Shown here: positions 15,248 through 23,780 of the stretch, piece by piece
How the letters are laid out: each line of letters opens with the position of its first letter
Numbering within the stretch: position 1 is the first letter of the stretch
Assembly (NCBI RefSeq): GCF_030655195.1
Contig: NZ_JAURWA010000044.1
Location: 1 to 64,000 of the forward strand
DNA from: Patulibacter sp.
GTDB lineage: Bacteria; Actinomycetota; Thermoleophilia; Solirubrobacterales; Solirubrobacteraceae
Reading direction: 5' to 3'
Length of the DNA: 64,000 bases
Position numbers and translations under genes: made by a program
Notes under the pieces: model-generated
Seen by the model: the letters and a program-made list of their open reading frames with translations, nothing else
Told to the model about the DNA's origin: nothing
Databases searched by the model: none

Positions 15248-16003
15248 CTAGTTCCCTTCGAGTCGTTCGTCGTGCGTGGAGAAGTTCGGTGCGGCCGGGG
15301 CGGCGACGGCGTCGCGCGCGGGGCCCGGCCAGATGACGCGGAGCTCGTGCACCGCGGCGGCGCGCAGGCGGTCGGCGTCGGCGACCGCGGTCAGCCGGGC
15401 GAGCACCTGCTCGCCGTGGAGCGCCCAGGCCTCGGCCCAGGCGGCCTCGTCGGCCCACCAGAGCTCGAGCACCCCGTCGTAGGCCGGCTCGCCCGAGGCG
15501 TAGGCGTCGGGGAGCACGGTGGCGACGGCGGCCCGTCGGACCCCGGTCGTCGCGACGACGTCCTCGGCGGCCGAGCGCCAGGCGGCGGCGAACGCGGCGG
15601 GGTCCTGCCCCGCGGGCCGGACCGCGAGGAGCAGCAGCTTGTGGACGGGCGTGTCCTGCTCCAGCGGCAGGTCGTCGCGCAGGAGCGTCTCGTCCGTCAT
15701 GACCCAGGCGATGCCGGTCATGTCGACGAACGACGGCTCGTCCTTCTGGGCGCCCTCGGTGTAGTCGGGGTCGTCGTCCTGTCCGACGGCGGACTCGAGG
15801 CTGTCGTACCAGACCTCGGGGATCCCCTCGTAGGGCGCGGTGACCAGGCCCGGGACGTCCTGCTCGAGCCGGTGGGCCTGGACGTAGCGGCGCAAGCGCG
15901 TGATCCGCAGCGCGTGCTCCCGGTGCGTCGTGGCCCAGTGCTCGTGGAACGCCTCGGCCGTGATGTCCGGCCGCTTGGGCAGGAGCGCGTAGACCTTGAT
16001 CAC
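15248..16003 (-). CDS. EthD-like protein with two dimeric alpha/beta-barrel halves
   Basis: 251 aa. The first half (VIKVYALLPKRPDITAEAFHEHWATTHREHA) is a clear EthD domain; the second half from about residue 140 (HKLLLLAVRPAGQDPAAFAAAW) repeats the same pattern. It therefore looks like a fused pair of the ferredoxin-like EthD fold. GTG 16003 has GAGGAG upstream and overlaps the stop of the NTF2-like gene. EthD proteins accompany ether and steroid or cyclic-alcohol degradation genes and are small cofactor-free enzymes or auxiliary proteins; the role here is not known. It lies 5 nt upstream of the mycofactocin-type SDR. Confidence 0.75.
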   Translation of the reverse strand: MIKVYALLPKRPDITAEAFHEHWATTHREHALRITRLRRYVQAHRLEQDVPGLVTAPYEGIPEVWYDSLESAVGQDDDPDYTEGAQKDEPSFVDMTGIAWVMTDETLLRDDLPLEQDTPVHKLLLLAVRPAGQDPAAFAAAWRSAAEDVVATTGVRRAAVATVLPDAYASGEPAYDGVLELWWADEAAWAEAWALHGEQVLARLTAVADADRLRAAAVHELRVIWPGPARDAVAAPAAPNFSTHDERLEGN

Positions 16004-16500
16004 GGGGGGAACTCCTCCCCGCGCTCGCGCAGGCGCTGCAGGCCCTGCGCGAAGACCGCGGCGTTGCCGTCGGTCCAGGTGGTCGCGAGCGCCCGGTGCT
16101 CGATGCGCCACCCGTCGGGCGTGCGCACGATCCGGTCGCGGTAGGTGCCGCCGACCACGAACGTGTTCACCCCGCTCGGGCTGACCAGGTAGTGCTGGGC
16201 GTGCAGGTAGCAGGACGCCGTCGCCGCGTCGCCGTCGACCTCGACCTCGACGTTGCCGACGAGGTGCTGGCTGCTGTCGAGCCCGACCAGCGCGCGGTGG
16301 CAGGCCGCGATGATCTCCTCGACGCCCTCGTTGCGGCCCTCGAGCTCACCGTAGTCCGCGACCGCGTCGGGCAGGAACACCGTGCGCAGGAGCGGCCAGT
16401 CGTGGGAGTCCAGCGCACGGGCGTAGCGCAGCAGCAGCGCGCGGACCGCCTCGCGGTCCTCCAGCGCGGCCACGCGGCGGGCGAGGTCCTGGTCGCTCAT
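16000..16500 (-). CDS. SnoaL/NTF2-like nuclear-transport-factor fold protein
   Basis: 166 aa. The fold is recognised from the N-terminal helix ALEDREAVRALLLRYARALD, then DWPLLRTVFLPDAVADYG, and the C-terminal GGTYRDRIVRTPDGWRIEHRAL strand pair. This family comprises small enzymes (isomerases, dehydratases, hydrolases) and ring-hydroxylating-oxygenase beta-subunit-like proteins. ATG 16500 overlaps the permease stop and its stop overlaps the EthD-like start, so the three genes are translationally linked. It is probably involved in conversion of the ABC-imported substrate. Confidence 0.78.
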   Translation of the reverse strand: MSDQDLARRVAALEDREAVRALLLRYARALDSHDWPLLRTVFLPDAVADYGELEGRNEGVEEIIAACHRALVGLDSSQHLVGNVEVEVDGDAATASCYLHAQHYLVSPSGVNTFVVGGTYRDRIVRTPDGWRIEHRALATTWTDGNAAVFAQGLQRLRERGEEFPP

Positions 16501-17603
16501 CGGGTCGCCCCCGCCGTCGACGGGCCGACGGTGTCGTCGAGCGTCGCCGGCTCGCCGGCCTCCGGGGCGACCTCCGTGACCTTCGCGCGCCGCTGGATGC
16601 CGGACAGGCCGACGGCCAGGATCAGCGCGGCGCCGTTGAACAGGTCGGGGACCCACACGTCCGCGCCCATGAGCACGAGGCCCTTGACGCCGGTCGCGAG
16701 CAGGTAGACCGCCAGGACCGTGCCCCAGATGTTGAACCGGCCGGGCTTGAACTGGGTGGCGCCGAGGAAGCCGGCCGCGAACGCGGGCAGCAGGTACGAC
16801 GCACCGACCTCGGTCGAGCCGGTGCCGATCGTCGCGACCACGAGGACGCCGGCGAGCGACGCGATCGTGGCGGAGCAGACGAACGCGCCGATGACGTAGC
16901 GGGTCGTCGGGACGCCGGCCAGGCGGGCGACCTCGCGACCGCCGCCCGTCGCGTAGAGCCTGCGGCCCAGCGGCGTGCAGGCCATGACGTACCAGAGCAG
17001 CAGCGACAGGCCGAGGACGTAGAAGACCGGCAGCGGGATGCCCGCGACCTGGTTGCCCGCGATCTTCTGGAAGCCGGCGGGGATGCCGAGGATGTTCTGG
17101 TTGTTCGAGACGACGAAGATCGCCGCGAGCAGGATCGAGTTCGTGCCCAGCGTGGCGATGAACGGGTCGATCCGCGCCTTCGTCACGAGCAGGCCGTTGA
17201 TCACCCCGATCCCCGCGCCGACGAGCAGCGTCAGGAGGATCGCCAGGACCGGCGACATGCCGCCGTCGGCCATGAGCTTCGCCGCGACGATGTTCGCGAG
17301 GCCCATCGTGCCCGCGATCGAGAGGTCGAAGACGCCCGCGGCCAGCGCGATCGTCAGGCCCATCGCGACGATCGCGGTGATCGCCTGCTCCGTGGCGATG
17401 GTCCGCAGCGTGGTCGTGCTGAAGAACGTCGACGTCGCGAGCGAGTAGAAGACGATCAGCAGGATCAGCAGGTAGACGCCACTGATCTTCCGCGGCGAGA
17501 GGGACGGGCCGATCCGGGCCAGGAGACCCCCGAGGTCGGGGGCGCGGCGCGGGCTCCCCGCGGACACCGGGGCGGTCGCGGCTGCTTCGGTCTGCTGTGG
17601 CAT
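16497..17603 (-). CDS. ABC transporter permease, CUT2 (ribose/simple sugar) family
   Basis: 368 aa with about ten hydrophobic segments. The family's signature GVFDLSIAGTMGLANIVAAKL occurs near residue 115, GLLVTKARIDPFIATLGTNSI near 165 and GRFNIWGTVLAVYLLATGVKGL near 310. The start ATG 17603 overlaps the ATPase stop and has GAAGGAG upstream. An acidic/Ala-rich C-terminal tail of about 30 residues follows. With the ATPase and the lipoprotein at 19221 it makes a complete importer. CUT2 transporters in actinobacteria also import non-sugar compounds, and the companion genes suggest such a substrate. Confidence 0.9.
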   Translation of the reverse strand: MPQQTEAAATAPVSAGSPRRAPDLGGLLARIGPSLSPRKISGVYLLILLIVFYSLATSTFFSTTTLRTIATEQAITAIVAMGLTIALAAGVFDLSIAGTMGLANIVAAKLMADGGMSPVLAILLTLLVGAGIGVINGLLVTKARIDPFIATLGTNSILLAAIFVVSNNQNILGIPAGFQKIAGNQVAGIPLPVFYVLGLSLLLWYVMACTPLGRRLYATGGGREVARLAGVPTTRYVIGAFVCSATIASLAGVLVVATIGTGSTEVGASYLLPAFAAGFLGATQFKPGRFNIWGTVLAVYLLATGVKGLVLMGADVWVPDLFNGAALILAVGLSGIQRRAKVTEVAPEAGEPATLDDTVGPSTAGATR

Positions 17604-19138
17604 CACAGGGCTCCTTCGAACTGGCACTCGAACACGAGGCGGTCCTCGCTGATGTCGTCGCCGCGCAGCTCGCAGGCGATCCGTCCCCGTCGGGTGACGA
17701 GGACGCGGTGGCAGAGCTCCTCGAGCTCCTCCGGGTCCGAGGAGGCCACGACGATCGCGTGCCCCCGCTCGGCCAGCTCGGTGATCAGGCGGCGGATCGA
17801 CGCCGCGGCGCCGATGTCGACGGCCTGCGTCGGCTCGGCGAGCACGAGGACCTTGGGGTCCAGGCGCAGCGCCTTGGCGAGCATCACCTTCTGCTGGTTG
17901 CCGCCGCTGAGCTGGTCGATCCGCCGCTCGGGGTCGGGCGGCTGGACGTCGCAGACCTCGAGCCAGTGGCGGACCTCGGCCTCCTCGGCGCGGCGGTCGA
18001 TGCGGCCGCGGCGGAAGTTGCGCCCGACGTCGGGCAGGACGAGGTTCTCCGCGACGGTGAAGGTCGGGATCAGACCGAGCCCGCGACGGTCGGCGGGCAT
18101 CGCCGCCATCCCGGCCCCGACGGCGGTCGCCGGGTCCAGGCGGGTGAAGCGGACGCCCTGGACGACGACGGCGCCGCCGTCGAACGGGCGCGCGCCGGCG
18201 AGGCACTCGGCGATCTTCTCGTAGCCCGAGCCCATGAGCCCCGTCAGCCCGACGACCTCGCCGGCGGCGACGCCGAACGACACGTCGGTCAGGCCGGGAC
18301 CGCGCAGGCCGTCGACCTGCAGCAGGACGTCCCGGTCGGCCCCGGGCGGCGTCGGCGGCGTGGCCTTCTCGACGTCGGAGCCGACGATGCGGGAGATCAG
18401 CTGCTGCTCGGTCGTGCCCTCGGCCTCCAGCACGCAGACGTTGCGGCCGTTGCGCAGCACGCTGATGCGGTCCGCGATCTGCAGGACCTCGCCGAGGAAG
18501 TGCGAGACGTAGAGGATCGACACGCCCAGGCCGTTGATGTGGCGCAGGGTCCGGAAGAGCTGCTCGGTCTCCGTCGCGCCGAGGGCGGCGGTCGGCTCGT
18601 CCAGGACGAGGAGCGCGATGTCGTCGGAGGCGCCGCCGAGGGCGCGGACGATCGCGACGGCGGCCTTCTCGAACGGCGAGAGCTCGCCGACGATCGCGTC
18701 GGGGTCGACCTCGAGGTCGAAGGTCTTCAGGAGCTCGCGGACCTCGGCGCGCTCCTTGCGGCGGTCGAACGGCGCGAAGAGGCCCCGGCCGCTGCTGGCG
18801 AGGTGGAGGTTCTCCTGCACCGACAGCGTCGGCACGAGCGCGAGGTCCTGGTGGATGAAGCGCATCGACGCGAGCTGCTGCTCGGAGAGGCCGCCCAGGT
18901 CGACGGGCTCCCCGGAGAGCCACGCGGAGGATCCGTCGTCGGGCTTGTGGAAGCCGGAGAGGACCTTGATCAGCGTCGACTTGCCGGAGCCGTTCTGGCC
19001 GACGAGGGCGTGGATCTCGCCGCGGCGGATCTCGAGCGACACGTCGTCGAGGGCGCGCTGGCCGGGGAAGGTCTTGGTCAGGTGCTCGAGGCGCACGGAC
19101 GCCTCGGCCTGGGGGGACTGCACGGTGGTCTGGCTCAT
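17603..19138 (-). CDS. ABC transporter ATP-binding protein, CUT2 family, duplicated ATPase domains
   Basis: 511 aa. Domain 1 has Walker A GQNGSGKST near residue 45, an atypical signature LSPFEKAAVAIVRAL and Walker B LLVLDEPTAAL. Domain 2 has the degenerate Walker A GLMGSGYEKI usual for RbsA/MglA-type proteins, and signature LSGGNQQKVMLAKAL. ATG 19138 is separated from the binding-protein gene by an 81-bp gap containing a large hairpin. The protein energises the permease encoded next to it. Confidence 0.92.
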   Translation of the reverse strand: MSQTTVQSPQAEASVRLEHLTKTFPGQRALDDVSLEIRRGEIHALVGQNGSGKSTLIKVLSGFHKPDDGSSAWLSGEPVDLGGLSEQQLASMRFIHQDLALVPTLSVQENLHLASSGRGLFAPFDRRKERAEVRELLKTFDLEVDPDAIVGELSPFEKAAVAIVRALGGASDDIALLVLDEPTAALGATETEQLFRTLRHINGLGVSILYVSHFLGEVLQIADRISVLRNGRNVCVLEAEGTTEQQLISRIVGSDVEKATPPTPPGADRDVLLQVDGLRGPGLTDVSFGVAAGEVVGLTGLMGSGYEKIAECLAGARPFDGGAVVVQGVRFTRLDPATAVGAGMAAMPADRRGLGLIPTFTVAENLVLPDVGRNFRRGRIDRRAEEAEVRHWLEVCDVQPPDPERRIDQLSGGNQQKVMLAKALRLDPKVLVLAEPTQAVDIGAAASIRRLITELAERGHAIVVASSDPEELEELCHRVLVTRRGRIACELRGDDISEDRLVFECQFEGAL

Positions 19139-19164
19139 AGCGTCCGTCCCGGTCCGACGTCGCG

Positions 19165-19212
19165 GCTCCCGGCCGGCCGCCCGCCACGAGGGGCGGGCGA
19201 CCGGTCGGGAGC
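19165..19212 (-). terminator. 21-bp intercistronic hairpin between binding protein and ATPase genes
   Basis: Arms 19165-19185 and 19192-19212 are complementary at 19 of 21 positions around a 6-nt loop. It begins 8 nt after the binding-protein stop. Such a hairpin would leave more transcript of the receptor than of the membrane and ATPase genes, which suits a binding-protein-dependent transporter. Confidence 0.65.
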
Positions 19213-19220
19213 GCGCGGTC

Positions 19221-20426
19221 TCAGCGGGCCGCCACCTTCCAGAGCGTCTTGTACTGCTCCTTGTAGTCCGGCACGGCACCGACCAGCGGCGACTTGGCGT
19301 CGGGGACGGCGTCGACGATCTGCAGCGGGGCCAGGCGCGTCTTCGCCGTGTCGTCGCCGTTGAAGATCCGCTGGGCCAGATCGATGATCTGCCAGCCGGT
19401 CTGGCCGATCGGCAGCGGGCTCGTGGCCCACTCGGTGCCGCTGGCGATGTTCTGCAGGTTCGTCGAGCCCGGGTCGCGGGTGAACACCTTGACGTCGGAG
19501 CGACCCGCGGTCTTCAGCGCCTGGCCGACGCCCTGGCAGAGGTCGCCGAAGCTGCAGACGATGTACTTCGTGTCCGGGTGCTGCTGGATGTAGCCCGAGA
19601 CCTTCGGGCCGAGCTTGCCGATGTCGGTGGCGGCGGCCTCCTCGTACGAGGCCTTGCAGCCGTCGCACATCTTCGGGAGGTAGTCCGCGAGCGTCTTGGC
19701 GACGAGCGTGGACATCGTGTACTGCGGGACGTTGAAGACGGCCACGTCGGCCTTCATGTCGCCGTCGGCGGCGATGAACTCGGCGGCCTGGATGCCGGCG
19801 GCCTCGTAGAGCGGGTCGTCCGTCGAGACGTAGAGCTCGCCGTCGATCGGCTTGATGCCGGACGACCACTCGATGACCGGGATCTTCATCGACGCGAGCG
19901 TCTTCAGCTGCTTGTCGAAGAGCTCGCGGGAGAGTCCGGAGCCGACGACGAGGTCGGGCTTCAGCTCGATCGCGCGGTCGTACGCCTGGGCGAACTCCTC
20001 GGGGCTCGTGCCGAGATCGATGCGCTCGGTCTTCCAGCCGATGGCGTCGGCGGCCTCCTTGGCCGCGGAGTTGAACTCGGCGCAGACCGGGACGCCGCAG
20101 ACCAGCAGCGCGATGGTCTTGCCGGGCTCGGCCTTCTTGCTGACGGGCTCGTCCTGCAGGAGCTTCGAAGGCACCTGCTTGTACTGGGCGATCCGCGACT
20201 CGAGCTCGGCCTTCGTCGCGACCTTGTCGAAGGCGTCCAGGCCGGTGACGTCCTTGAACGCCGTGGCGGCCTGCGTGCTGACGAACGGGCCGGAGCTCGC
20301 GGCGGGCGCGTCGCCGCCGGAGGCCGCGGACGTCGTGTCCGAGTCGTCGTCGGAGCCGCAGGCTCCGAGTGCGAGGGTGGCCGTCAGGCCGAGGAGGGCG
20401 AGTGCCGCCCGGGGTGTGCGCTTCAT
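19221..20426 (-). CDS. ABC transporter substrate-binding lipoprotein, CUT2/ribose-binding-like
   Basis: 401 aa. ATG 20426 has GGAG at a suitable distance; lipobox LGAC places the lipid-modified Cys at residue 23, followed by an acidic/Ser-rich linker. The body is a type I periplasmic-binding fold (KTIALLVCGVPVCAEF, DLVVGSGLSRELFDKQL, TKYIVCSFGDLCQGVGQALK). It contains three Cys pairs, in VCGVPVC, MCDGC and VCSFGDLC, unusual for this fold and suggesting disulfides outside the membrane. It is closely similar to the orphan receptor at 22510-23712. First gene of the unit that runs to the mycofactocin-type SDR. Confidence 0.9.
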   Translation of the reverse strand: MKRTPRAALALLGLTATLALGACGSDDDSDTTSAASGGDAPAASSGPFVSTQAATAFKDVTGLDAFDKVATKAELESRIAQYKQVPSKLLQDEPVSKKAEPGKTIALLVCGVPVCAEFNSAAKEAADAIGWKTERIDLGTSPEEFAQAYDRAIELKPDLVVGSGLSRELFDKQLKTLASMKIPVIEWSSGIKPIDGELYVSTDDPLYEAAGIQAAEFIAADGDMKADVAVFNVPQYTMSTLVAKTLADYLPKMCDGCKASYEEAAATDIGKLGPKVSGYIQQHPDTKYIVCSFGDLCQGVGQALKTAGRSDVKVFTRDPGSTNLQNIASGTEWATSPLPIGQTGWQIIDLAQRIFNGDDTAKTRLAPLQIVDAVPDAKSPLVGAVPDYKEQYKTLWKVAAR

Positions 20427-20765
20427 GAGTTCTCCGTCCACCTGCATGGATGTTCAACTGCGATAACCATTGTCATAGTTCTAACGCTTACGCCGATCAC
20501 CGGGGAATTTCTTTCCGCCGGCGGACGGTCGTCGTACTGCGGGTCGGGGCACGGCTCCCGCGGGCCGACACGGCCCGCCCCTGCGGGGCAGGAGGAGGCG
20601 TCCGCGGCTGCGGGGAGGAGGACGGGACGGTGCCGCCGACCGGGTCGGGGTCAGGCGGCGAGGGCGCCGAGGGCGACCGGGGCGGGTCGCGCGGCGACGG
20701 GCCCGGGCCGGGGTCCGAGGACCCCGGCCCGGCGGTGGCGGGGCACGCCCCGCCGGGTCGTCGGC
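20427..20765 (-). promoter_or_regulatory. Intergenic region with shared operator copy (20464-20475) and terminator
   Basis: The 339-bp gap between the binding-protein start and the aldehyde dehydrogenase end holds forward TAACCATTGTCA (20464-20475), 10 of 12 positions of the shared operator, 38-49 nt upstream of the binding-protein start. A perfect hairpin lies at 20705-20730. No canonical -35/-10 pair is clear. The remaining about 200 bp (20500-20700) are very GC-rich and I see no gene in them. Confidence 0.6.
20705..20730 (-). terminator. Perfect 12-bp hairpin after the aldehyde dehydrogenase gene
   Basis: GGGCCGGGGTCC (20705-20716) and GGACCCCGGCCC (20719-20730) are exact complements with two bases between, 35 nt past the stop at 20766. 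No T-tract. Confidence 0.65.
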
Positions 20766-22250
20766 TCAGGCGTCGACGTAGCTGCCGCTGAGCAGGATCT
20801 GCTTGACGTCGGTGAACTCGAGGATGCCCTCGAGCCCGCACTCGCGACCCCAGCCGGACTGCTTGACGCCGCCGAAGGGCTCCGTCAGGCAGACGCCGGC
20901 GAGGTTGACCGCCACGCTGCCCGAGCGCAGGCGCCGCGCGACGTCGAGCGCCACGTCGGAGTCGGCCGTGTAGATCGACGCGGCGAGCCCGAAGTCCGAG
21001 TCGTTCGCGATCCGGATGGCGTCGTCGAGGTCCTCGTACGGGATCACGCAGGTGACCGGCCCGAAGATCTCCTCCTGGGCCACGCGCATCGAGTTGTCGA
21101 CGTCGCGCAGGAGCGTCGGCTCGAAGTAGAAGCCCTTCTCGAGGTGCTCCGGGCGCTTGCCGCCGGCGGCGATCGTCGCGCCCTCCTCCAGGGCGATCTT
21201 CACGTACTCCTCGCAGCGCTCGACGGCGCGCTTGACGGCCAGCGGGCCGCGCTGCGTCTCGGGGTCGAACGGGTCGCCGACCTTGATCGCGCTGTAGGCC
21301 TTGGCCATCAGGTCGACGACCTCGTCGTAGCGCTCGCGCGAGACGAGGACGCGGGAGAGCGCGACGCAGACCTGGCCGTTGAAGCCGCAGGCGCCGTCGA
21401 CGAGGGTCGCCATGACCGTCTCGAGGTCGGCGTCGTCGGCGATGATCGCGGCGGACTTGCCGCCGAGCTCGAGCGCCGTCCGCGCGAGGCGGTCGGCGGT
21501 GCGGTGCACGACGTCGGTGGCGATCTTCGTGCCGGCCGTGATGTGGACCATGTCGATGCCCTCGTGCGAGACGAGGTGCTGCGTGGTCTCCGTGCCGGCG
21601 GCGAGGACGCTGACGACGCCCTCGGGGAAGTTCGCGGCCTCGACGGCCTCGGCGACCAGGCGCGAGGTCAGCGGCGACTCCGGGGCGTGCTTGATGACCA
21701 TCGTGCAGCCGGCCAGGAGGCCGGGGATGATCTTCATGCCCATCAGCACGACCGGGCCGTTGTAGGTCAGGACGCCGAGGACGGTGCCGATCGGGTCGCG
21801 GGCGATGATGACCTCGCCCGTCGGCGTGGTGCGGCGCTCCTCGAGCTGGATCTTCGCGGCCGCCTCCAGGGCGTAGCGCCAGACCATCGGGCCGGCGCCG
21901 CTGTTGATCATCTCGCCGTGGGCGATCGGCGCGCCGGCCTCCCAGAGCCAGGCGCGGTTCATGACCGGCAGGCGCGCCTCGAGCTCGTCGGCCAGGCGCG
22001 TGCAGACCTCGATGCGCTCGGCCATCGTCATGCGGGGCCAGGGGCCCTCGTCGAACGCCTTGCGGGCGGCGGCGACCGCGGCGTCGGCGTCGGCCGGCGA
22101 CGGGTCGGCGACCCGGGCGACGACGTCCTCGGTCGACGGGCTGATGACGTCGACCATGCGATCGGTCGCCGGGGTCGTCCACGAGCCGCCGATGAAGAGG
22201 CGGTCGAGGCCGGGGACCGTGACGTCGATGGTGGGGGTTTCGGTGGGCAC
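20766..22250 (-). CDS. Aldehyde dehydrogenase, NAD(P)-dependent
   Basis: 494 aa. GTG 22250 is chosen because GGAGGAAC lies 6-13 nt upstream; an ATG at 22346 would start inside the operator. The fold is shown by GPVVLMGMKIIPGLLAGCT, LELGGKSAAI with the general-base Glu, FNGQVCVALSR with the catalytic Cys, EEIFGPVTCVIPYED and the C-terminal PFGGVKQSGWGRECG. It is transcribed alone, between two binding-protein genes, from a promoter with an exact operator copy. It may oxidise the aldehyde made by the neighbouring alcohol dehydrogenases or ThDP enzyme. Confidence 0.93.
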   Translation of the reverse strand: MPTETPTIDVTVPGLDRLFIGGSWTTPATDRMVDVISPSTEDVVARVADPSPADADAAVAAARKAFDEGPWPRMTMAERIEVCTRLADELEARLPVMNRAWLWEAGAPIAHGEMINSGAGPMVWRYALEAAAKIQLEERRTTPTGEVIIARDPIGTVLGVLTYNGPVVLMGMKIIPGLLAGCTMVIKHAPESPLTSRLVAEAVEAANFPEGVVSVLAAGTETTQHLVSHEGIDMVHITAGTKIATDVVHRTADRLARTALELGGKSAAIIADDADLETVMATLVDGACGFNGQVCVALSRVLVSRERYDEVVDLMAKAYSAIKVGDPFDPETQRGPLAVKRAVERCEEYVKIALEEGATIAAGGKRPEHLEKGFYFEPTLLRDVDNSMRVAQEEIFGPVTCVIPYEDLDDAIRIANDSDFGLAASIYTADSDVALDVARRLRSGSVAVNLAGVCLTEPFGGVKQSGWGRECGLEGILEFTDVKQILLSGSYVDA

Positions 22251-22330
22251 TTGGTGTTCCTCCAGGGGGGCGACGGATCGGTCCGCCGCGGTCTCGCCGT
22301 GCCCGGAGGCCCCAGGGGGAGCATCCGGCC

Positions 22331-22371
22331 TAACAATGATCATCATCTGCCTAGATAGGCCCCGGTGTCAA
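22331..22371 (-). promoter_or_regulatory. Promoter with exact shared operator upstream of the aldehyde dehydrogenase gene
   Basis: Minus strand: consensus TTGACA (22371-22366), 17-18 nt, a weak -10 (AGATGA or GATGAT, 22348-22342), then TGATCATTGTTA (22342-22331), an exact operator copy. The start codon is 80 nt downstream. Confidence 0.72.
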
Positions 22372-22460
22372 GTCCAATGTGTCCGCCGACACAATTGAGC
22401 CTCGTCGGCGTGGAACGTACAGTCCACCCCGCTGGACGAGTGTCACCACCCGTACACGCG

Positions 22461-22494
22461 GGACCGGGGCCGGCCCGCGGGCGGGCCCCGGTCC
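22461..22494 (-). terminator. Hairpin terminator after the orphan binding-protein gene
   Basis: GGACCGGGGCC (22461-22471) and GGCCCCGGTCC (22484-22494) are exact complements; the 12-nt loop can itself pair. It starts 16 nt after the stop at 22510. Confidence 0.68.
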
Positions 22495-22509
22495 CCCGGT
22501 CCACGGCGG

Positions 22510-23712
22510 TCAGTCGTCGAGCTTCCAGAGCGCGCGGTACTGCTTCTGGTAGTCCGGCACGGAGCCGATCAGCGGGGACTTCGGGTCGGGCACGTCCGTC
22601 ACGATCTGCTGCGGCATCAGCCGCGAGGTCGTCGTGTCGTCCCCGTTGAAGACCCGCTGCGCCAGGTCGATGACCTGCCAGCTGGTCTGCCCGATCGGCA
22701 GGGCGCCACCGGCCCACTCCTGGCCGTTGGCGATGTTCTGGTAGTTCGTGCTCGCCGGGTCGCGCGTGATGATCTTCACGTCGCTGCGACCGGCGGCCTT
22801 CAGCGCCGTCCCGACGCCCTGGCAGAGGTCGCCGAAGCCGCAGAGGACGTACTTCGTGTCGGGGTGCTGCTGCAGGTAGGCGGTGACCTTGGGGGCCAGC
22901 TTGCCGACGTCCGACGCCGCGACCTGCTGCAGGTCGAACGAGCACTCGGCGCACATCTTCTCCATGTACGCGTCGATCGACTTCGTGAAGACGTCGATCA
23001 TCGCGTACTGCTTGACGCTGAAGCCGACCACGTCGGCCTTCATGTCGCCGTCGGCGGCGAGGAACTCCGACGTCTGGATGCCCGCGGCCATGTAGAGCGG
23101 ATCGTCGACGGCCACGTAGAGCGCGCCGTCGACGGGCTTCACGCCGGAGGACCACTGGATGACCGGGATCTTCAGCCGCTCCAGCTCGGTGAGCTGCTTG
23201 TCGAGGTACTCGCGGGGGATGCCCGAGCCGATGACCATGTCGGGCTTCAGGCCGATCGCGCGGTCGTAGGCCTGGGCGAACTCCTCGGGGCTCGTGCCGA
23301 CGTCGATGCCCGTGACCTTCCAGCCGAGCAGCTCGGCGGCCTGCTTCTGCGCCTCGAAGTACTCGATGGCGATCGGGACGCCGGTGTAGAGGATCGCGAT
23401 CTCCTTGCCGGGCTCGGCCTTCTTCGAGACCGGCTCGGTGGCGAGGAGCTTCGTCGGGACCTCCTGGTACGCGGCGACGCGGGGCGCGAGCTCCTCCTTC
23501 GTGGCCGGCTTCTCCAGGGCGTCGAGACCGGTGACGGCCTTGAACGCCGCTGCGGCCTCCGGGCTCGCGAACGGGCCGGTCGAGGCGGCGGCGGACGAGC
23601 CGGCCGAGGTCGACGCCCCGTCGGATGATTCGTCCCCGCCGCACCCTGCGGCGAAGAGTCCGACGGTCAGTGCACAGGCCACCGTGACCAGACTGCGTGG
23701 TGCGTGGAGCAT
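22510..23712 (-). CDS. Orphan ABC transporter substrate-binding lipoprotein (paralog of the one at 19.2-20.4 kb)
   Basis: 400 aa. ATG 23712 is preceded by GAGGAGGG. Lipobox FAAGC gives Cys24. It is similar to the 19221-20426 receptor over its whole length (VSKKAEPGK, GTSPEEFAQAYDRAI, WSSGVKPVDG, DGDMKADV, QQHPDTKYVLCGFGDLCQG, GQTSWQVIDLAQRVFNGDD). It keeps the MCAEC and LCGFGDLC Cys pairs but not the first pair, where ILYTGVPIAIEY replaces LLVCGVPVCAEF. No ATPase or permease adjoins it, so it probably docks on the transporter at 16497-19138 and widens its ligand range. Its own promoter has a shared operator copy. Confidence 0.9.
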   Translation of the reverse strand: MLHAPRSLVTVACALTVGLFAAGCGGDESSDGASTSAGSSAAASTGPFASPEAAAAFKAVTGLDALEKPATKEELAPRVAAYQEVPTKLLATEPVSKKAEPGKEIAILYTGVPIAIEYFEAQKQAAELLGWKVTGIDVGTSPEEFAQAYDRAIGLKPDMVIGSGIPREYLDKQLTELERLKIPVIQWSSGVKPVDGALYVAVDDPLYMAAGIQTSEFLAADGDMKADVVGFSVKQYAMIDVFTKSIDAYMEKMCAECSFDLQQVAASDVGKLAPKVTAYLQQHPDTKYVLCGFGDLCQGVGTALKAAGRSDVKIITRDPASTNYQNIANGQEWAGGALPIGQTSWQVIDLAQRVFNGDDTTTSRLMPQQIVTDVPDPKSPLIGSVPDYQKQYRALWKLDD

Positions 23713-23780
23713 GTCCCTCCTCGGGATCGACTACGTGGGACGCCGGGCCGCTGTGTGATGGCGGACACGATCGTCGCACC

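Noticed and set aside
18534-22358. A very long open frame of more than 1200 codons on the plus strand
   Set aside because: It runs antisense to the ABC ATPase, binding protein and aldehyde dehydrogenase genes, has Arg/Asp/Gly-rich low-complexity translation and no start signals; it is a by-product of GC-rich codon usage.
19221-23712. Calling the receptors ribose-binding proteins (rbsB)
   Set aside because: Only the transporter class is supported; the catabolic neighbours and the extra cysteines argue against a simple sugar.
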